From Anaeromonas frigoriresistens (GTDB lineage Bacteria > Bacillota > Clostridia > Tissierellales > SIT17), in contig NZ_WSFT01000006.1 in assembly GCF_016820655.1 (NCBI RefSeq), positions 1-34,985 on the forward strand: DNA of 34,985 bases. Reading direction: 5' to 3'. The position numbers were made by a program, and so were the translations under genes. Positions 25,112 through 34,400 of the stretch are shown here, one piece after another (the stretch's first letter is position 1; each line of letters begins with the position of its first letter). The notes below the pieces were generated by a model, which was not told the origin of the DNA, did not search any database, and was given only the letters and a program-made list of their open reading frames with translations.

Positions 25112-27736
25112 TTGAGTGAAGAGTTATGGTATAAAAAAAGTTCTGATGAAGTAATGGATATTCTAAAAGTTGATCCACAAAAGGGGCTTTCAACAGAAGA
25201 AGTAAAGAATAGAAAAGAAAAGTACGGATTAAATGAATTAGAAGGTAAGAAGAGAACAACATTACTTCAAAGATTTATAAACCAATTTAAAAATTTTATG
25301 GTGATTATACTTTTAATAGCAGCCATAGTATCAGCATCATTAGGAGAATTTAAAGATACTATCATAATAGCAGCAATAGTACTATTAAATGCAATACTAG
25401 GGGTGGTACAAGAAAATAAAGCAGAAGAATCATTAAAGGCTCTTAAAAATATGTCAAAACCTACAGCTAAGGTGATAAGAAATGGAAGTATAATGGAGGT
25501 TAAATCCTCAGATATATTTCCTGGAGATATACTTATATTAGAAGCGGGGGATTACATAGCAGCAGATGGGATACTTCTTGAAAGTGCCAGTCTAAAAGTG
25601 GAAGAATCCTCCCTTACAGGAGAATCAGTTCCAGTAAATAAAGACTTGTCTATCTCTGAGGGAGAAGATGTACCTATAGGAGATAGGAAGAACATGGTAT
25701 ACTCTACAAGCTTAGTAACTAATGGTAGAGGTAAAGTCGTTGTAACAGAGACTGGAATGAGTACAGAAATAGGTAAGATAGCTAAAATGATAGAATCTCA
25801 AGAAGATTTAGAAACTCCTTTACAACAAAAACTAGGAGAACTAGGTAAATGGCTAGGAATTATAGCTTTAGGAGTCTGTGGAGTTATTTTCTTAATTGGA
25901 TATTTCCAAGGTCGAGGGCTGTTAGATATGTTCATGCTAGCAGTATCATTAGCAGTAGCTGCTATTCCGGAAGGATTACCTGCTATAGTTACTATTGTAT
26001 TATCTCTAGGAGTACAAAGAATGATTAAAAAGAATGCAATCATTAGAAAACTCCCAGCAGTAGAGACTTTAGGTACAGCATCAGTAATATGCTCGGATAA
26101 AACCGGTACATTAACCCAAAATAAAATGACTGTAACAAAGCTCTATACCTATGATAATTTAATAGAGGCTGAAGATGTAAATATTGATGATAAAGATGAG
26201 AAAATGGCAGTAATAACGGGTCTTATGTGTAATGATGCATCAATAGAAGAAACTGAAGGGGAAAAGAAAACCATTGGAGATCCTACGGAAATAGCACTAA
26301 TAGTCTTAGGGTACGAAAAAGGCATATATAGAAAAGAGCTTGAAAGTGAAATGAAAAGAGTAGAGGAAGTGCCTTTTGATTCAGATAGAAAAATGATGTC
26401 AACAATTCATCAAGATAAGGATGGATATAGAATATATACAAAGGGAGCTATAGATGTCATATTAGAAAGATGTAAAGGCATCATGATAGATGGGAAAGTA
26501 GAAGAGATTACAGAAGAACAGAAGAAAAAAATAATAGATGTAAACAAATCAATGGCGGCTAAGGCTCTCAGGGTACTGGGATTAGCCTATAGAGAAATAT
26601 CAGAAATACCTGGGGAAGTTAGTAGTGAAACGGTAGAAAATGATTTAATCTTTGTAGGAATGAGTGGTATGATTGATCCCCCTAGAGAAGAAGTTAAAGT
26701 TTCTGTAGCAGAATGTAAAAAAGCAGGGATAAAACCTGTAATGATTACAGGAGACTATAAGATAACTGCTATCGCAATAGCAAAAGAATTAGGTATATTA
26801 GAAAAAGAAGATGAAGCATTGGAAGGAAAAGAAATAGAAAAAATGACCGATGAAGAATTAGCATCAAATGTAGATAAATATTCGGTATATGCAAGGGTAT
26901 CTCCTGAGCATAAGGTCAAGATTGTAAAAGCATGGCAAAGTCACGACAAAGTAGTAGCCATGACAGGAGATGGTGTAAATGATGCCCCAGCTCTGAAGAG
27001 AGCAAATATAGGTTGTGCCATGGGGATAACTGGAACAGATGTATCTAAAGAGGCAGCAGATATGATATTAACAGACGATAACTTCTCCACAATTGTTGCA
27101 GCAGTAGAAGAAGGCAGAAGTATATTTGATAATATTAAGAAATCTATCCACTACTTATTATCTTGTAATGTAGGAGAGGTAGTAGCCTTGTTTGTAGCAT
27201 TAGTGATAGGTTTGCCTACTCCATTATTACCAATCCATATATTATGGATTAATCTTGTAACAGATAGTTTTCCTGCATTAGCACTAGGGGTAGATCCTGC
27301 AGAGCAAGATATAATGGAGAGAAAGCCAAGGGCTTCTGGAGAAAGCATATTTGCCCATGGACTAGGGATAAGTATTGTTATAAAAGGTTTAATAATAGGA
27401 ATAGTAACCATATTTGCCTTTAATATAGGTAGAGGTGTAAATATTGAGACTGGAAGAACTATGGCCCTAATAACATTGGCAGTATCTCAATTTGCTAACA
27501 GTCTTACTATAAGATCCCTAGATAAAAGTATATTTAAAATAGGATTATTCTCAAATAAATATTTATTAGGAGCAATAGCTCTATCAGCCACATTATTACT
27601 AAGTGTAGTATTAATACCACCATTAAGAGAGATATTTGAACTAACTACCTTAGATGGAACACATTGGATATATGTAGTTTTACTTTCATTAGTTCCAATG
27701 ACTATAGCTGAAATTACTAAGAAAATTAGAAATTAG
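25112..27736 (+). CDS. P-type Ca2+-transporting ATPase (type IIA)
   Basis: An 874-residue cation pump of the SERCA/PMR1 type. In order: actuator motif SLTGESVPV, M4 motif VAAIPEGLPA, phosphorylation site DKTGTLTQNK with Asp329, hinge TGDGVNDAPALK, M5 motif LLSCNVGEV and M6 motif NLVTDSFPALALG. The M4 Glu, M5 Asn and Glu, and M6 Asn-x2-Thr-Asp are ligands of the two calcium sites of SERCA, so Ca2+ export is the likely role; Mn2+ is possible. Ten membrane segments are expected. The start is TTG with AGGAGGG eight bases upstream. The next gene, a peroxiredoxin-like protein, starts 11 bases after the stop. Confidence 0.93.
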   Translation: MSEELWYKKSSDEVMDILKVDPQKGLSTEEVKNRKEKYGLNELEGKKRTTLLQRFINQFKNFMVIILLIAAIVSASLGEFKDTIIIAAIVLLNAILGVVQENKAEESLKALKNMSKPTAKVIRNGSIMEVKSSDIFPGDILILEAGDYIAADGILLESASLKVEESSLTGESVPVNKDLSISEGEDVPIGDRKNMVYSTSLVTNGRGKVVVTETGMSTEIGKIAKMIESQEDLETPLQQKLGELGKWLGIIALGVCGVIFLIGYFQGRGLLDMFMLAVSLAVAAIPEGLPAIVTIVLSLGVQRMIKKNAIIRKLPAVETLGTASVICSDKTGTLTQNKMTVTKLYTYDNLIEAEDVNIDDKDEKMAVITGLMCNDASIEETEGEKKTIGDPTEIALIVLGYEKGIYRKELESEMKRVEEVPFDSDRKMMSTIHQDKDGYRIYTKGAIDVILERCKGIMIDGKVEEITEEQKKKIIDVNKSMAAKALRVLGLAYREISEIPGEVSSETVENDLIFVGMSGMIDPPREEVKVSVAECKKAGIKPVMITGDYKITAIAIAKELGILEKEDEALEGKEIEKMTDEELASNVDKYSVYARVSPEHKVKIVKAWQSHDKVVAMTGDGVNDAPALKRANIGCAMGITGTDVSKEAADMILTDDNFSTIVAAVEEGRSIFDNIKKSIHYLLSCNVGEVVALFVALVIGLPTPLLPIHILWINLVTDSFPALALGVDPAEQDIMERKPRASGESIFAHGLGISIVIKGLIIGIVTIFAFNIGRGVNIETGRTMALITLAVSQFANSLTIRSLDKSIFKIGLFSNKYLLGAIALSATLLLSVVLIPPLREIFELTTLDGTHWIYVVLLSLVPMTIAEITKKIRN

Positions 27737-27747
27737 GTGGTGATTTC

Positions 27748-28371
27748 ATGAATATTACTAAGGATTTATTAGAAACAACCCATGAAAATATAAGAGAAGT
27801 TATAAGACTTACAGCTGATAAGATAGATTCTGAAAGTATAATAGATAATGTACCTAAAAAAGGAGATCAAATGCCTTCATTTCAGTTAAAAAACACTGAG
27901 GGAAATATAATTAGCTCTAAAGAATTATTAGAAGAAGGACCGTTAATTCTAATATTTTCTCCTGGTAATTTAACATTAAATAGTAATTTAGAATTACAAT
28001 CCTATCAAGAATCATTACCTGAGATACATAAACTGGGAGCGAATCTAGTCATAATATCTCAAGATTCAAGAGAAAATATAGAAAAAGTTATAGAGGATAA
28101 TTTATTAGAATATGAGATACTAATAGATGAAAATAATGAAATGGCTAGAAAAATTGGATTAGTTACCCATTTAGATAAGAAATTAAGTGATGTTTATAAA
28201 AAATTGGGTATAAGATTATTAAGGGATAAGGATAATCTTTTAGAATTACCTATCCCAGCAACATTTGTTGTGGATACTGATAGTTCTATTATATTGTCCT
28301 ATATAGATATGGACTATACTAATAGACTATCTCCAGAAGAAGCCCTAGATGGGTTAAGAAACAGAAGATAA
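27748..28371 (+). CDS. peroxiredoxin-fold protein lacking all cysteines
   Basis: A 207-residue AhpC/TSA-type thioredoxin fold: GDQMPSFQLKNTEGNIISS, then LILIFSPG, LPEIHKLGANLVIISQD, YEILIDENNEMARKIGLV and LPIPATFVVDTD. In active members the first strand is followed by G-x-W-C-P-x-C or P-x-x-T-x-x-C. Here the stretch is SPGNLTLNSNLEL, with Thr76 and Ser79 at the positions of the two cysteines, and the whole protein contains no Cys. It therefore cannot be a thiol peroxidase. The fold-defining residues are well kept, so a binding or regulatory role is more likely than decay. It is tightly linked to the calcium ATPase gene (AGGTGG site, 11-base gap). Confidence 0.82.
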   Translation: MNITKDLLETTHENIREVIRLTADKIDSESIIDNVPKKGDQMPSFQLKNTEGNIISSKELLEEGPLILIFSPGNLTLNSNLELQSYQESLPEIHKLGANLVIISQDSRENIEKVIEDNLLEYEILIDENNEMARKIGLVTHLDKKLSDVYKKLGIRLLRDKDNLLELPIPATFVVDTDSSIILSYIDMDYTNRLSPEEALDGLRNRR

Positions 28372-28407
28372 ACTAACAAAAAACTAAAGAAGATTCATTA
28401 AGAAAAA

Positions 28408-28440
28408 ATATGTCATCCTAAAAGGGTGGCATATTTTTTT
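28408..28440 (+). terminator. terminator after the peroxiredoxin-like gene
   Basis: ATATGTCATCC pairs imperfectly with GGTGGCATAT around TAAAAG and is followed by TTTTTTT. Confidence 0.75.
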
Positions 28441-28529
28441 GATTTTTTTAAAATACCCCCAAAAAAAAACTCGTTTGTATGTATTGTATAGTAAAGCCAA
28501 AGAAATTACATTTTAGGAGGAGATAGAAA

Positions 28530-29723
28530 ATGAAAAAGATAAAAATATTAGTAAGTTCAGTAGCATTATCAATGATATTTAGTGCTGGAGCTTTTGCAGC
28601 ACCAGAAGAAAACACTACTGTACCTACAGAGGAAGAAGATATAATAGAAGTTGTAGATGAAGAAGTAACAGAAGAAGATATTGAAGAAGCAGATGAAACT
28701 TCTCTATCAGATAAATTTTTATATAACTTTGAAAGATTAGTTGATAATTTAAAAGTAGCTTTAACTTTTGATGAAGAGAAAAAATTAGAACTACTAAAAG
28801 AAATTGCTGAAAAAAGACTTCTTGATAGTGAAATGTTGTTAGAAGAAGGAAAATTCAATTTATCAGAATCGGCATTAGCTGAATTTGAAGCAAAAATAGA
28901 TGAGTTAAATGGACTTATATCAGGTATAGAAGATGAAGAAGTGACAGAAGAAGAAATAGTTGATGAAGATGTTACTGAAGAAACAACAGAAGAAGATGTA
29001 GAAGAAAATGATGAAGACGTACAAGAGAATGATGAAGATGTTCAAGAAAATGATGATGAAGAAATAGACACTGTATCTGTAAAAGAAGCAGTACATAATA
29101 TGGTAGCAAAAAGACATTCATTAAATGATGCTAGAAAATCATATGTACATGCAAGAGTAAATCTTAAGAAAATGCAAAAACATGGTTCAGAAGAGACAAT
29201 AGCTTTAGCAGAAGCTTTATTAGAAGAAGCTAAGTTAGCTTATGATACAGCAAGAGAAGAGCTTAATACAGCATTTGCAGAAATGAAAGTTGTAGTAGCT
29301 TCTAAGGAAGCAAGTGAAGATATGGACGAAGAAATAGAAGATGAGGATATGGAAGAAGATATTGATGAAGATATAGACGAAGAAGTAGAAGATGAAGATA
29401 TGAATGAAGAAATTGATGAAGATATGAATGAAGAAGAAAGAACTGAAGAAGAGAAATTAGCAGCAGAGAAAGCAAGAGAAGAAGCAAAAGAGAAAAAAGA
29501 AGAAGCTAAAAAGAAAGCTGAAGAATTAAGAGAAGAAGCTAAGAAACAAAGAGAAGAAGAGAAAAAAGCTGCAGAAAAAGCAAGAGAAGATGCTAAAAAA
29601 CAAAAAGAAGAAATAAAAGAAAAAGCAGAAAAAGCAAGAGAAGAAGCTAAAGAGAAAGCTGAAGAATTAAGAGAAGATGCTAAGAAAAAAGCAGAGAATA
29701 ATAAGAATAAAAATAATAACTAA
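28530..29723 (+). CDS. secreted acidic protein with DUF5667-like domain and Lys/Glu helix
   Basis: 397 residues, exported by a Sec signal peptide ending at GAFA-AP near 24-25. A DUF5667-like helical domain follows at about 57-130 (KFLYNFERLVDNLKVAL, EKKLELLKEIAEKRL). Next come acidic repeats ENDEDVQENDEDV near 160-180, a second helical stretch (about 185-255), a very acidic MDEE/DEDMEED tract (about 265-305), and a Lys/Glu/Ala/Arg helix of about 85 residues (REEAKEKKEEAKKKAEEL). It ends in KNKNNN with no membrane or sorting signal. The tail has the charge pattern of a stable single alpha helix. Cell-surface cation or wall binding is plausible. AGGAGGAG precedes the ATG. It appears to be a single-gene unit. 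Confidence 0.75.
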   Translation: MKKIKILVSSVALSMIFSAGAFAAPEENTTVPTEEEDIIEVVDEEVTEEDIEEADETSLSDKFLYNFERLVDNLKVALTFDEEKKLELLKEIAEKRLLDSEMLLEEGKFNLSESALAEFEAKIDELNGLISGIEDEEVTEEEIVDEDVTEETTEEDVEENDEDVQENDEDVQENDDEEIDTVSVKEAVHNMVAKRHSLNDARKSYVHARVNLKKMQKHGSEETIALAEALLEEAKLAYDTAREELNTAFAEMKVVVASKEASEDMDEEIEDEDMEEDIDEDIDEEVEDEDMNEEIDEDMNEEERTEEEKLAAEKAREEAKEKKEEAKKKAEELREEAKKQREEEKKAAEKAREDAKKQKEEIKEKAEKAREEAKEKAEELREDAKKKAENNKNKNNN

Positions 29724-29757
29724 TTAATTTTAATATACAGTCACACACCATTATTTA

Positions 29758-29788
29758 ATGATTGCCAGAAATGGCAATCATTTTTTTT
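29758..29788 (+). terminator. terminator of the acidic protein gene
   Basis: ATGATTGCC and GGCAATCAT pair around AGAAAT and are followed by eight T. Confidence 0.9.
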
Positions 29789-29792
29789 ATTA

Positions 29793-29828
29793 TAAGTATG
29801 TATTGATAATATTATTAATACATACTTA
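29793..29828. repeat. 36-base near-perfect palindrome
   Basis: Positions pair end to end around 29810/29811 with only one mismatched pair (G29805 with T29816). The outer arms are TAAGTATGTATT and AATACATACTTA. There is no loop and no terminal T tract beyond AT-rich flanks. It could be a dimer-binding operator or a remnant of a mobile repeat. Confidence 0.7.
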
Positions 29829-29898
29829 TTACCTAAAATAATAAGAGTAAATAATCCTATACCCGCTCTTTAATACTAGGTCTGTAGTACTATATATC

Positions 29899-29938
29899 TT
29901 CGTAATATAATAGTTTTCTAGAACTATTATATTACGAA
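29899..29938. repeat. 17-base perfect inverted repeat
   Basis: TTCGTAATATAATAGTT (29899-29915) and its exact complement (29922-29938) flank TTCTAG. No T tract follows, so it is not an ordinary terminator. It lies about 100 bases before the riboswitch. Confidence 0.7.
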
Positions 29939-30040
29939 TGGAACATTTTACCTCTGTATTCGACAAATTAAGACAAAATATCCCAGTTTAATTTGCTAAA
30001 ATATATCAAGTATTAGAAAAATCAAAAAATTTACATTGAA

Positions 30041-30115
30041 AAAGGCAAACTTATTGAAAGATAAGGACGCAAAGCCAAGGGCCTAAAGCTAATGCTATGG
30101 TAGCCGGTTGCCGAA
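30041..30115 (+). promoter_or_regulatory. c-di-GMP-I (GEMM) riboswitch aptamer
   Basis: The conserved elements are in order: GGCAAAC (30044), the P2 hairpin CTTAT-TGAAAG-ATAAG, the core GGACGCAAAGCC (30065-30076), GGGCCTAAAGC, the tetraloop receptor side CTATGGTAGCCGG, and the closing TTGCCG. P1 forms between GGCAA and TTGCC. It senses cyclic di-GMP and controls the beta-propeller and RHS genes downstream. Confidence 0.95.
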
Positions 30116-30125
30116 AGTATGGGGA

Positions 30126-30157
30126 AACCTATGCCTTTAATCGGCATAGGTTTTTTA
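30126..30157 (+). terminator. expression-platform terminator of the c-di-GMP riboswitch
   Basis: AACCTATGCC and GGCATAGGTT pair around TTTAATC and are followed by T6, 11 bases after the aptamer. CTATG inside the aptamer (30095-30099) could pair with CATAG of the right arm, so aptamer and terminator may form together. That would favour an OFF switch, but this is inference. Confidence 0.9.
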
Positions 30158-30187
30158 TTGTCTAATTTAAAAGAGGGAGGGTACAAG

Positions 30188-31468
30188 GTGAAGAAAAATC
30201 AAAAAATTTCGTCTATTATTGCAATAATAGTATTTTTACTTTCTAGTCATTCCTTTGTAGTTGCAGATAATGCAGCGGGAATGAACAATTTAAAAATAGA
30301 CGGAAAAAATGCAGTGTGGATGTCTAATAAAGGGAGTAACTGGGAGATATATCATATGAATATGGACTCAGAAGACACCAAAAATATCACTAATAATAAA
30401 TATAATCAAATGAATCCTAGCATATCAGGAAATTACATAGTATGGCAGGATAATAGGGAACATGCATCAAATGGTACAGGATATTTTGATATATATTTAT
30501 ACAATATTAAAAATGGACAAACTCAAAAAATAACTGACTCTAAAGGAGATTATAGAGAGCCAGTTATATCTGGGGATAAAATTTCTTGGATAAATAATAC
30601 CGATGGTAGAAGGCAGGTGATGATATATGACCTCTCTAAAAAAGCTACTAAAAGTATTACAACTACTGATACTCAAGTCTTTGGCTTAGAGATCAATGGG
30701 AAAACCCTTGCTTGGATGGATAGTAGAGATGGAGATTTTGATATATATACCTATGATATCTCTACTGGAAAAGAAAAGCAGGTAACCTATGGATTAGGGG
30801 ATGAATTAGATCCAATACTAAGTAAGGATAGAATAGTATGGATGGTGGAGTACAACGGATATAGTCAGATATATATGTATGATACCAAGGAGGACAGCGA
30901 GACAAGGCTGACCTCAGGAAAACAAAATCATAGACCTTTAGCCTTTACAGGGGATAAATTACTTTTAGAAGAAGATGGTCACTTAGTATTAAATGATTCT
31001 AACAGTATAGTAGATACAAAACTTGAGAACTTTGGAGATGTTATGCCCAAATATGCCTTTTTACAAGGAGATACATTAATCTGGTCAAATGGTATGGGGA
31101 TAATGAGTGGAAGCATTAATGACTATACAATTACGAAGGTTATGAAAGACAATAGCCCTCAGGAAGAACAAGACATAGAAGAAGTAGAAGAGATAGAAGA
31201 AGCCGATGAGACGGAAGTCGATATAGACTCTCAAGAGCAGCCTTCAGTAACTGATGATTTATCAGTGGAGGAAGAAGTAGAGGAAGTAGAGGAATTATCG
31301 GTAGAGACAGAAAAGAAACAAGAAGAAAGCACCATTGAAAAAGAAAAACCTAAAAAAGAAGATACAAAAAGTATTTGGAAGTCACCATTTATATATATTC
31401 TCATTGGAATAGTGATAATAGGGGGAGTATTTGGAATTAGATATTACCGAAAAAGGGGAGATAAATAG
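30188..31468 (+). CDS. membrane-anchored TolB-like beta-propeller surface protein
   Basis: 426 residues from a GTG start behind GAGGGAGGG; a longer frame would begin inside the riboswitch terminator region and is rejected. A signal peptide (about 1-27, ending near VVADNA) leads to about six propeller blades at 30-310, each with the pattern I-x-W-x-D-x-R-x-(3-10)-DIYxYDI-x-T-x-x-x-x-x-IT (YIVWQDNREH, LAWMDSRDGDFDIYTYD, DRIVWMVEYNGYSQIYMYD). An acidic Glu/Val tract (about 322-395) precedes one C-terminal membrane helix (about 401-420) and the basic end RYYRKRGDK, so the propeller is tethered outside the cell. It is one base from the RHS gene and under the c-di-GMP riboswitch, which suggests a role in display or handling of the RHS protein. 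Confidence 0.83.
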   Translation: MKKNQKISSIIAIIVFLLSSHSFVVADNAAGMNNLKIDGKNAVWMSNKGSNWEIYHMNMDSEDTKNITNNKYNQMNPSISGNYIVWQDNREHASNGTGYFDIYLYNIKNGQTQKITDSKGDYREPVISGDKISWINNTDGRRQVMIYDLSKKATKSITTTDTQVFGLEINGKTLAWMDSRDGDFDIYTYDISTGKEKQVTYGLGDELDPILSKDRIVWMVEYNGYSQIYMYDTKEDSETRLTSGKQNHRPLAFTGDKLLLEEDGHLVLNDSNSIVDTKLENFGDVMPKYAFLQGDTLIWSNGMGIMSGSINDYTITKVMKDNSPQEEQDIEEVEEIEEADETEVDIDSQEQPSVTDDLSVEEEVEEVEELSVETEKKQEESTIEKEKPKKEDTKSIWKSPFIYILIGIVIIGGVFGIRYYRKRGDK

Positions 31469-31469
31469 A

Positions 31470-34400
31470 ATGATAAAGAGATGGCATAGGTATCTATCTT
31501 TAATAATTATATTTACCATGATATTTGTAAGCGTATTACCTATAAATGCCTTTGCAGAGGGGAATACATCTAGGACTACATTTCAAAAGGTAACACCTTC
31601 AATATTTAGTCCTAAAAATGGAGAAAAGACCACTATAAGCTGGAACTTTCACGATACCCATAAAGCAAATATAACAGTAAAAAATGGATTGAACACAGTA
31701 AGGACTATAGCTAAAGATAAAGAATTTCAAGGAGACTATAAAACCAATAAAATAGAGTGGGATGGAAAAGACGATAAAGGAAATATCCTACCTAAGGGAA
31801 TATATACAATACATATAGATGCAGCAGATGGAAACCCTTGGCAGGGAACCTTTGGAAAAGTCAAGGTAACCATAATAGATAAATTAGAAGAAGATATAGC
31901 AATAGCTCCCAATGTAAATGGAGATAATTTCACAGTATATGGTTCTGCTGATGAAAATACAGAGAAAGTAAAGGTATATGCTGATGGAGCTTTCATGGGG
32001 GAAGCAAATATATCAGTAGATATGTGGAAGATAGATATACCCTTACAGGAGTATAAAAACATAGAACTATCAGCAGTAAAGATAAATAAAAATAAAGAAC
32101 AGAAAAAGCTAGGACCTATCAAGGTATTAAAGCATACAGTAAGGGCCTATGATAATTTTACTTTATTGTCCTCATATTATTATGACAATGATAGTAAATA
32201 CACAGAGATAATAAAGGATAATAATCTTCAAGAACCTTATGATCTCGCCATAGGAAGTGCCTTATTAATAATTAACCCTGTAAGAGGGGGAAAACCTCCC
32301 ACATCAGAATTTGTTGATCCAGAGAAGATGGAAGAAAAATGTGGTGTAGTAGATTTATTAAAAGGCACAACAGAATTTACAGAAGACCCAGTGAACCTAG
32401 CCACAGGAAACTTTACATATAATAATACAGATATAAGCCTAGGAGGAACCTATCCTATATCATTCACTAGATTCTATAACTCTAGAGATGTATATGAGGG
32501 AGACCTAGGAACAAATTGGCATCATAATTGGAAATATAGACTATTTGATATGGGGGATGGAAACATAGGAGTAATCTACTATGATGGTCATAGAGAAACC
32601 TATACATTAAATAGTGATGGTACATACCAAGCTCCTGTGGGAGTATACAATGAATTTGAAAAGCATAGTGATGATACATACACATTAACAATGCCCTCTA
32701 AGGTAGAGTATCATTTTAATGAAAGTGGATTCTTAGATAAAATAACAGATACCAATGGAAATGAAACAGATATGATATATGAAGATGAACTACTTAGAGA
32801 GATAAGTAATGAATATGGACATCTTATATTACAATACAATGATGATGGGAAAGTAATTCAAATATCAGACCAAACAGGGAGAAAAGTAGAATATTTTTAT
32901 GAAAATGGAGACTTAACCCTATATAAGAATGTTGAAGGGGATGAAGTAGAGTATGAGTATGACTCCAATCATAGAATGACAAAAATAGTCACCCCTAAAA
33001 AGGATGGCACGGTAGTAAATAAATATGATGATAAAGGAAGAGTAATAGAGCAGAAGCTAGTAGATAACAGTAAAATGTACTTTTCCTATGATGATACCAA
33101 TAGAATAACCACCTTTACAGAGAGAAATGGAAGTATAATAAAATACAAATATGATGAAGACTATAAAATTCTTCAGACAATATATGAAAATGGAACAGAA
33201 AAGAATACATATTATCCAAATGGACATAGGAAGACCTATACAGACAAAAAAGGAAATACCTATCATTATACCTATGATGAAGATGGAAATGTAAAAACAG
33301 TAAAGGATCCTCTAGGATATGTCACTACTTATCAATATAACAGATTTGGAGAAGTGACATCAGTTAAATATAGTGATGGGTCAGGCATAACATTTAATTA
33401 TGACAATACGGGGAATATACAATCTATGATGGACGAGGTAGGTAGATTAACCCAGTATACAGACTATGAGAATGGATTGCCCGGGAAAGTAATAAACCCA
33501 AATGGTAGTGAAACCAATATGATCTATGATAGTAAAGGTAATGTAGAAAAAATCATAGATGTATTAGGAAATGAAACTAAATTTGAATACGATAATTTAA
33601 ATAGAGTAATAAAGATAATAGACCCCAAGGGAAATACATCAGAATTTGAATACACTAAATCAGGAAAAGTAGAAAAATTAACTGATGCAAAAAATAATAC
33701 AATAGAATATCAATATGATAAAAATGGTAAGCTATGGAAAGTTACAGATCAAGATGGAAAAGTAACAGAATATCAGTATAACGTGGGTGGAAAACTCATA
33801 AAGACCATAGAGCCAAATAATAGAATAACCCAATTTGAATATGACAGCATGGGGAATATCACTAAGGTAATAGATCCCAATGGAGGGGAAACAAAATATC
33901 AGTATGACAAATACAGCAGATTAACTAAAGTAATAGACCCTGAGGGATATACATTTAAATATAACTATGATAAAAATGGAAATCTAATCAAAGAAGAAGA
34001 TGCCTTAGGAAATGTATCAGAGTATAAATATGATGCATTAAATAGATTACAAGAGATAAAGGATCCTAAATCCCATACTGAAAAATATCAGTACGACTCC
34101 ATGGGGAGAATAACCAAGATAACAGATGCCCTAGGAAATACCATTGAGTATCAATACTATGCCGATGGTAGAGTAAAATCAGTAAAGGATCAGATGGGGA
34201 ATATAACAGAATTTACATATAACCTTCTAGGACTTATAGAGACGGTAACAGACCCAGAAGGAGGAATAAGCAGCTATGATTATGATGAATTAGGTAGAGT
34301 AAGATTTTTAAAGAATGCTGAAGGTGAAATCACACAGTATGAGTATGATAAAAATGGAAATGTAATAAAGGTAACAGATGCAAAAGGAAGTGTAGCTCAC

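Noticed and set aside
28920..29487. Minus-strand Phe/Leu-rich frames opposite the acidic protein gene
   Set aside because: They are the reverse reading of Glu/Lys/Asp codon repeats and have no features of their own.
30119..30187. N-terminal extension of the propeller protein
   Set aside because: The extra codons would be encoded by the riboswitch terminator; the GTG at 30188 has a strong SD and is followed directly by a signal peptide.
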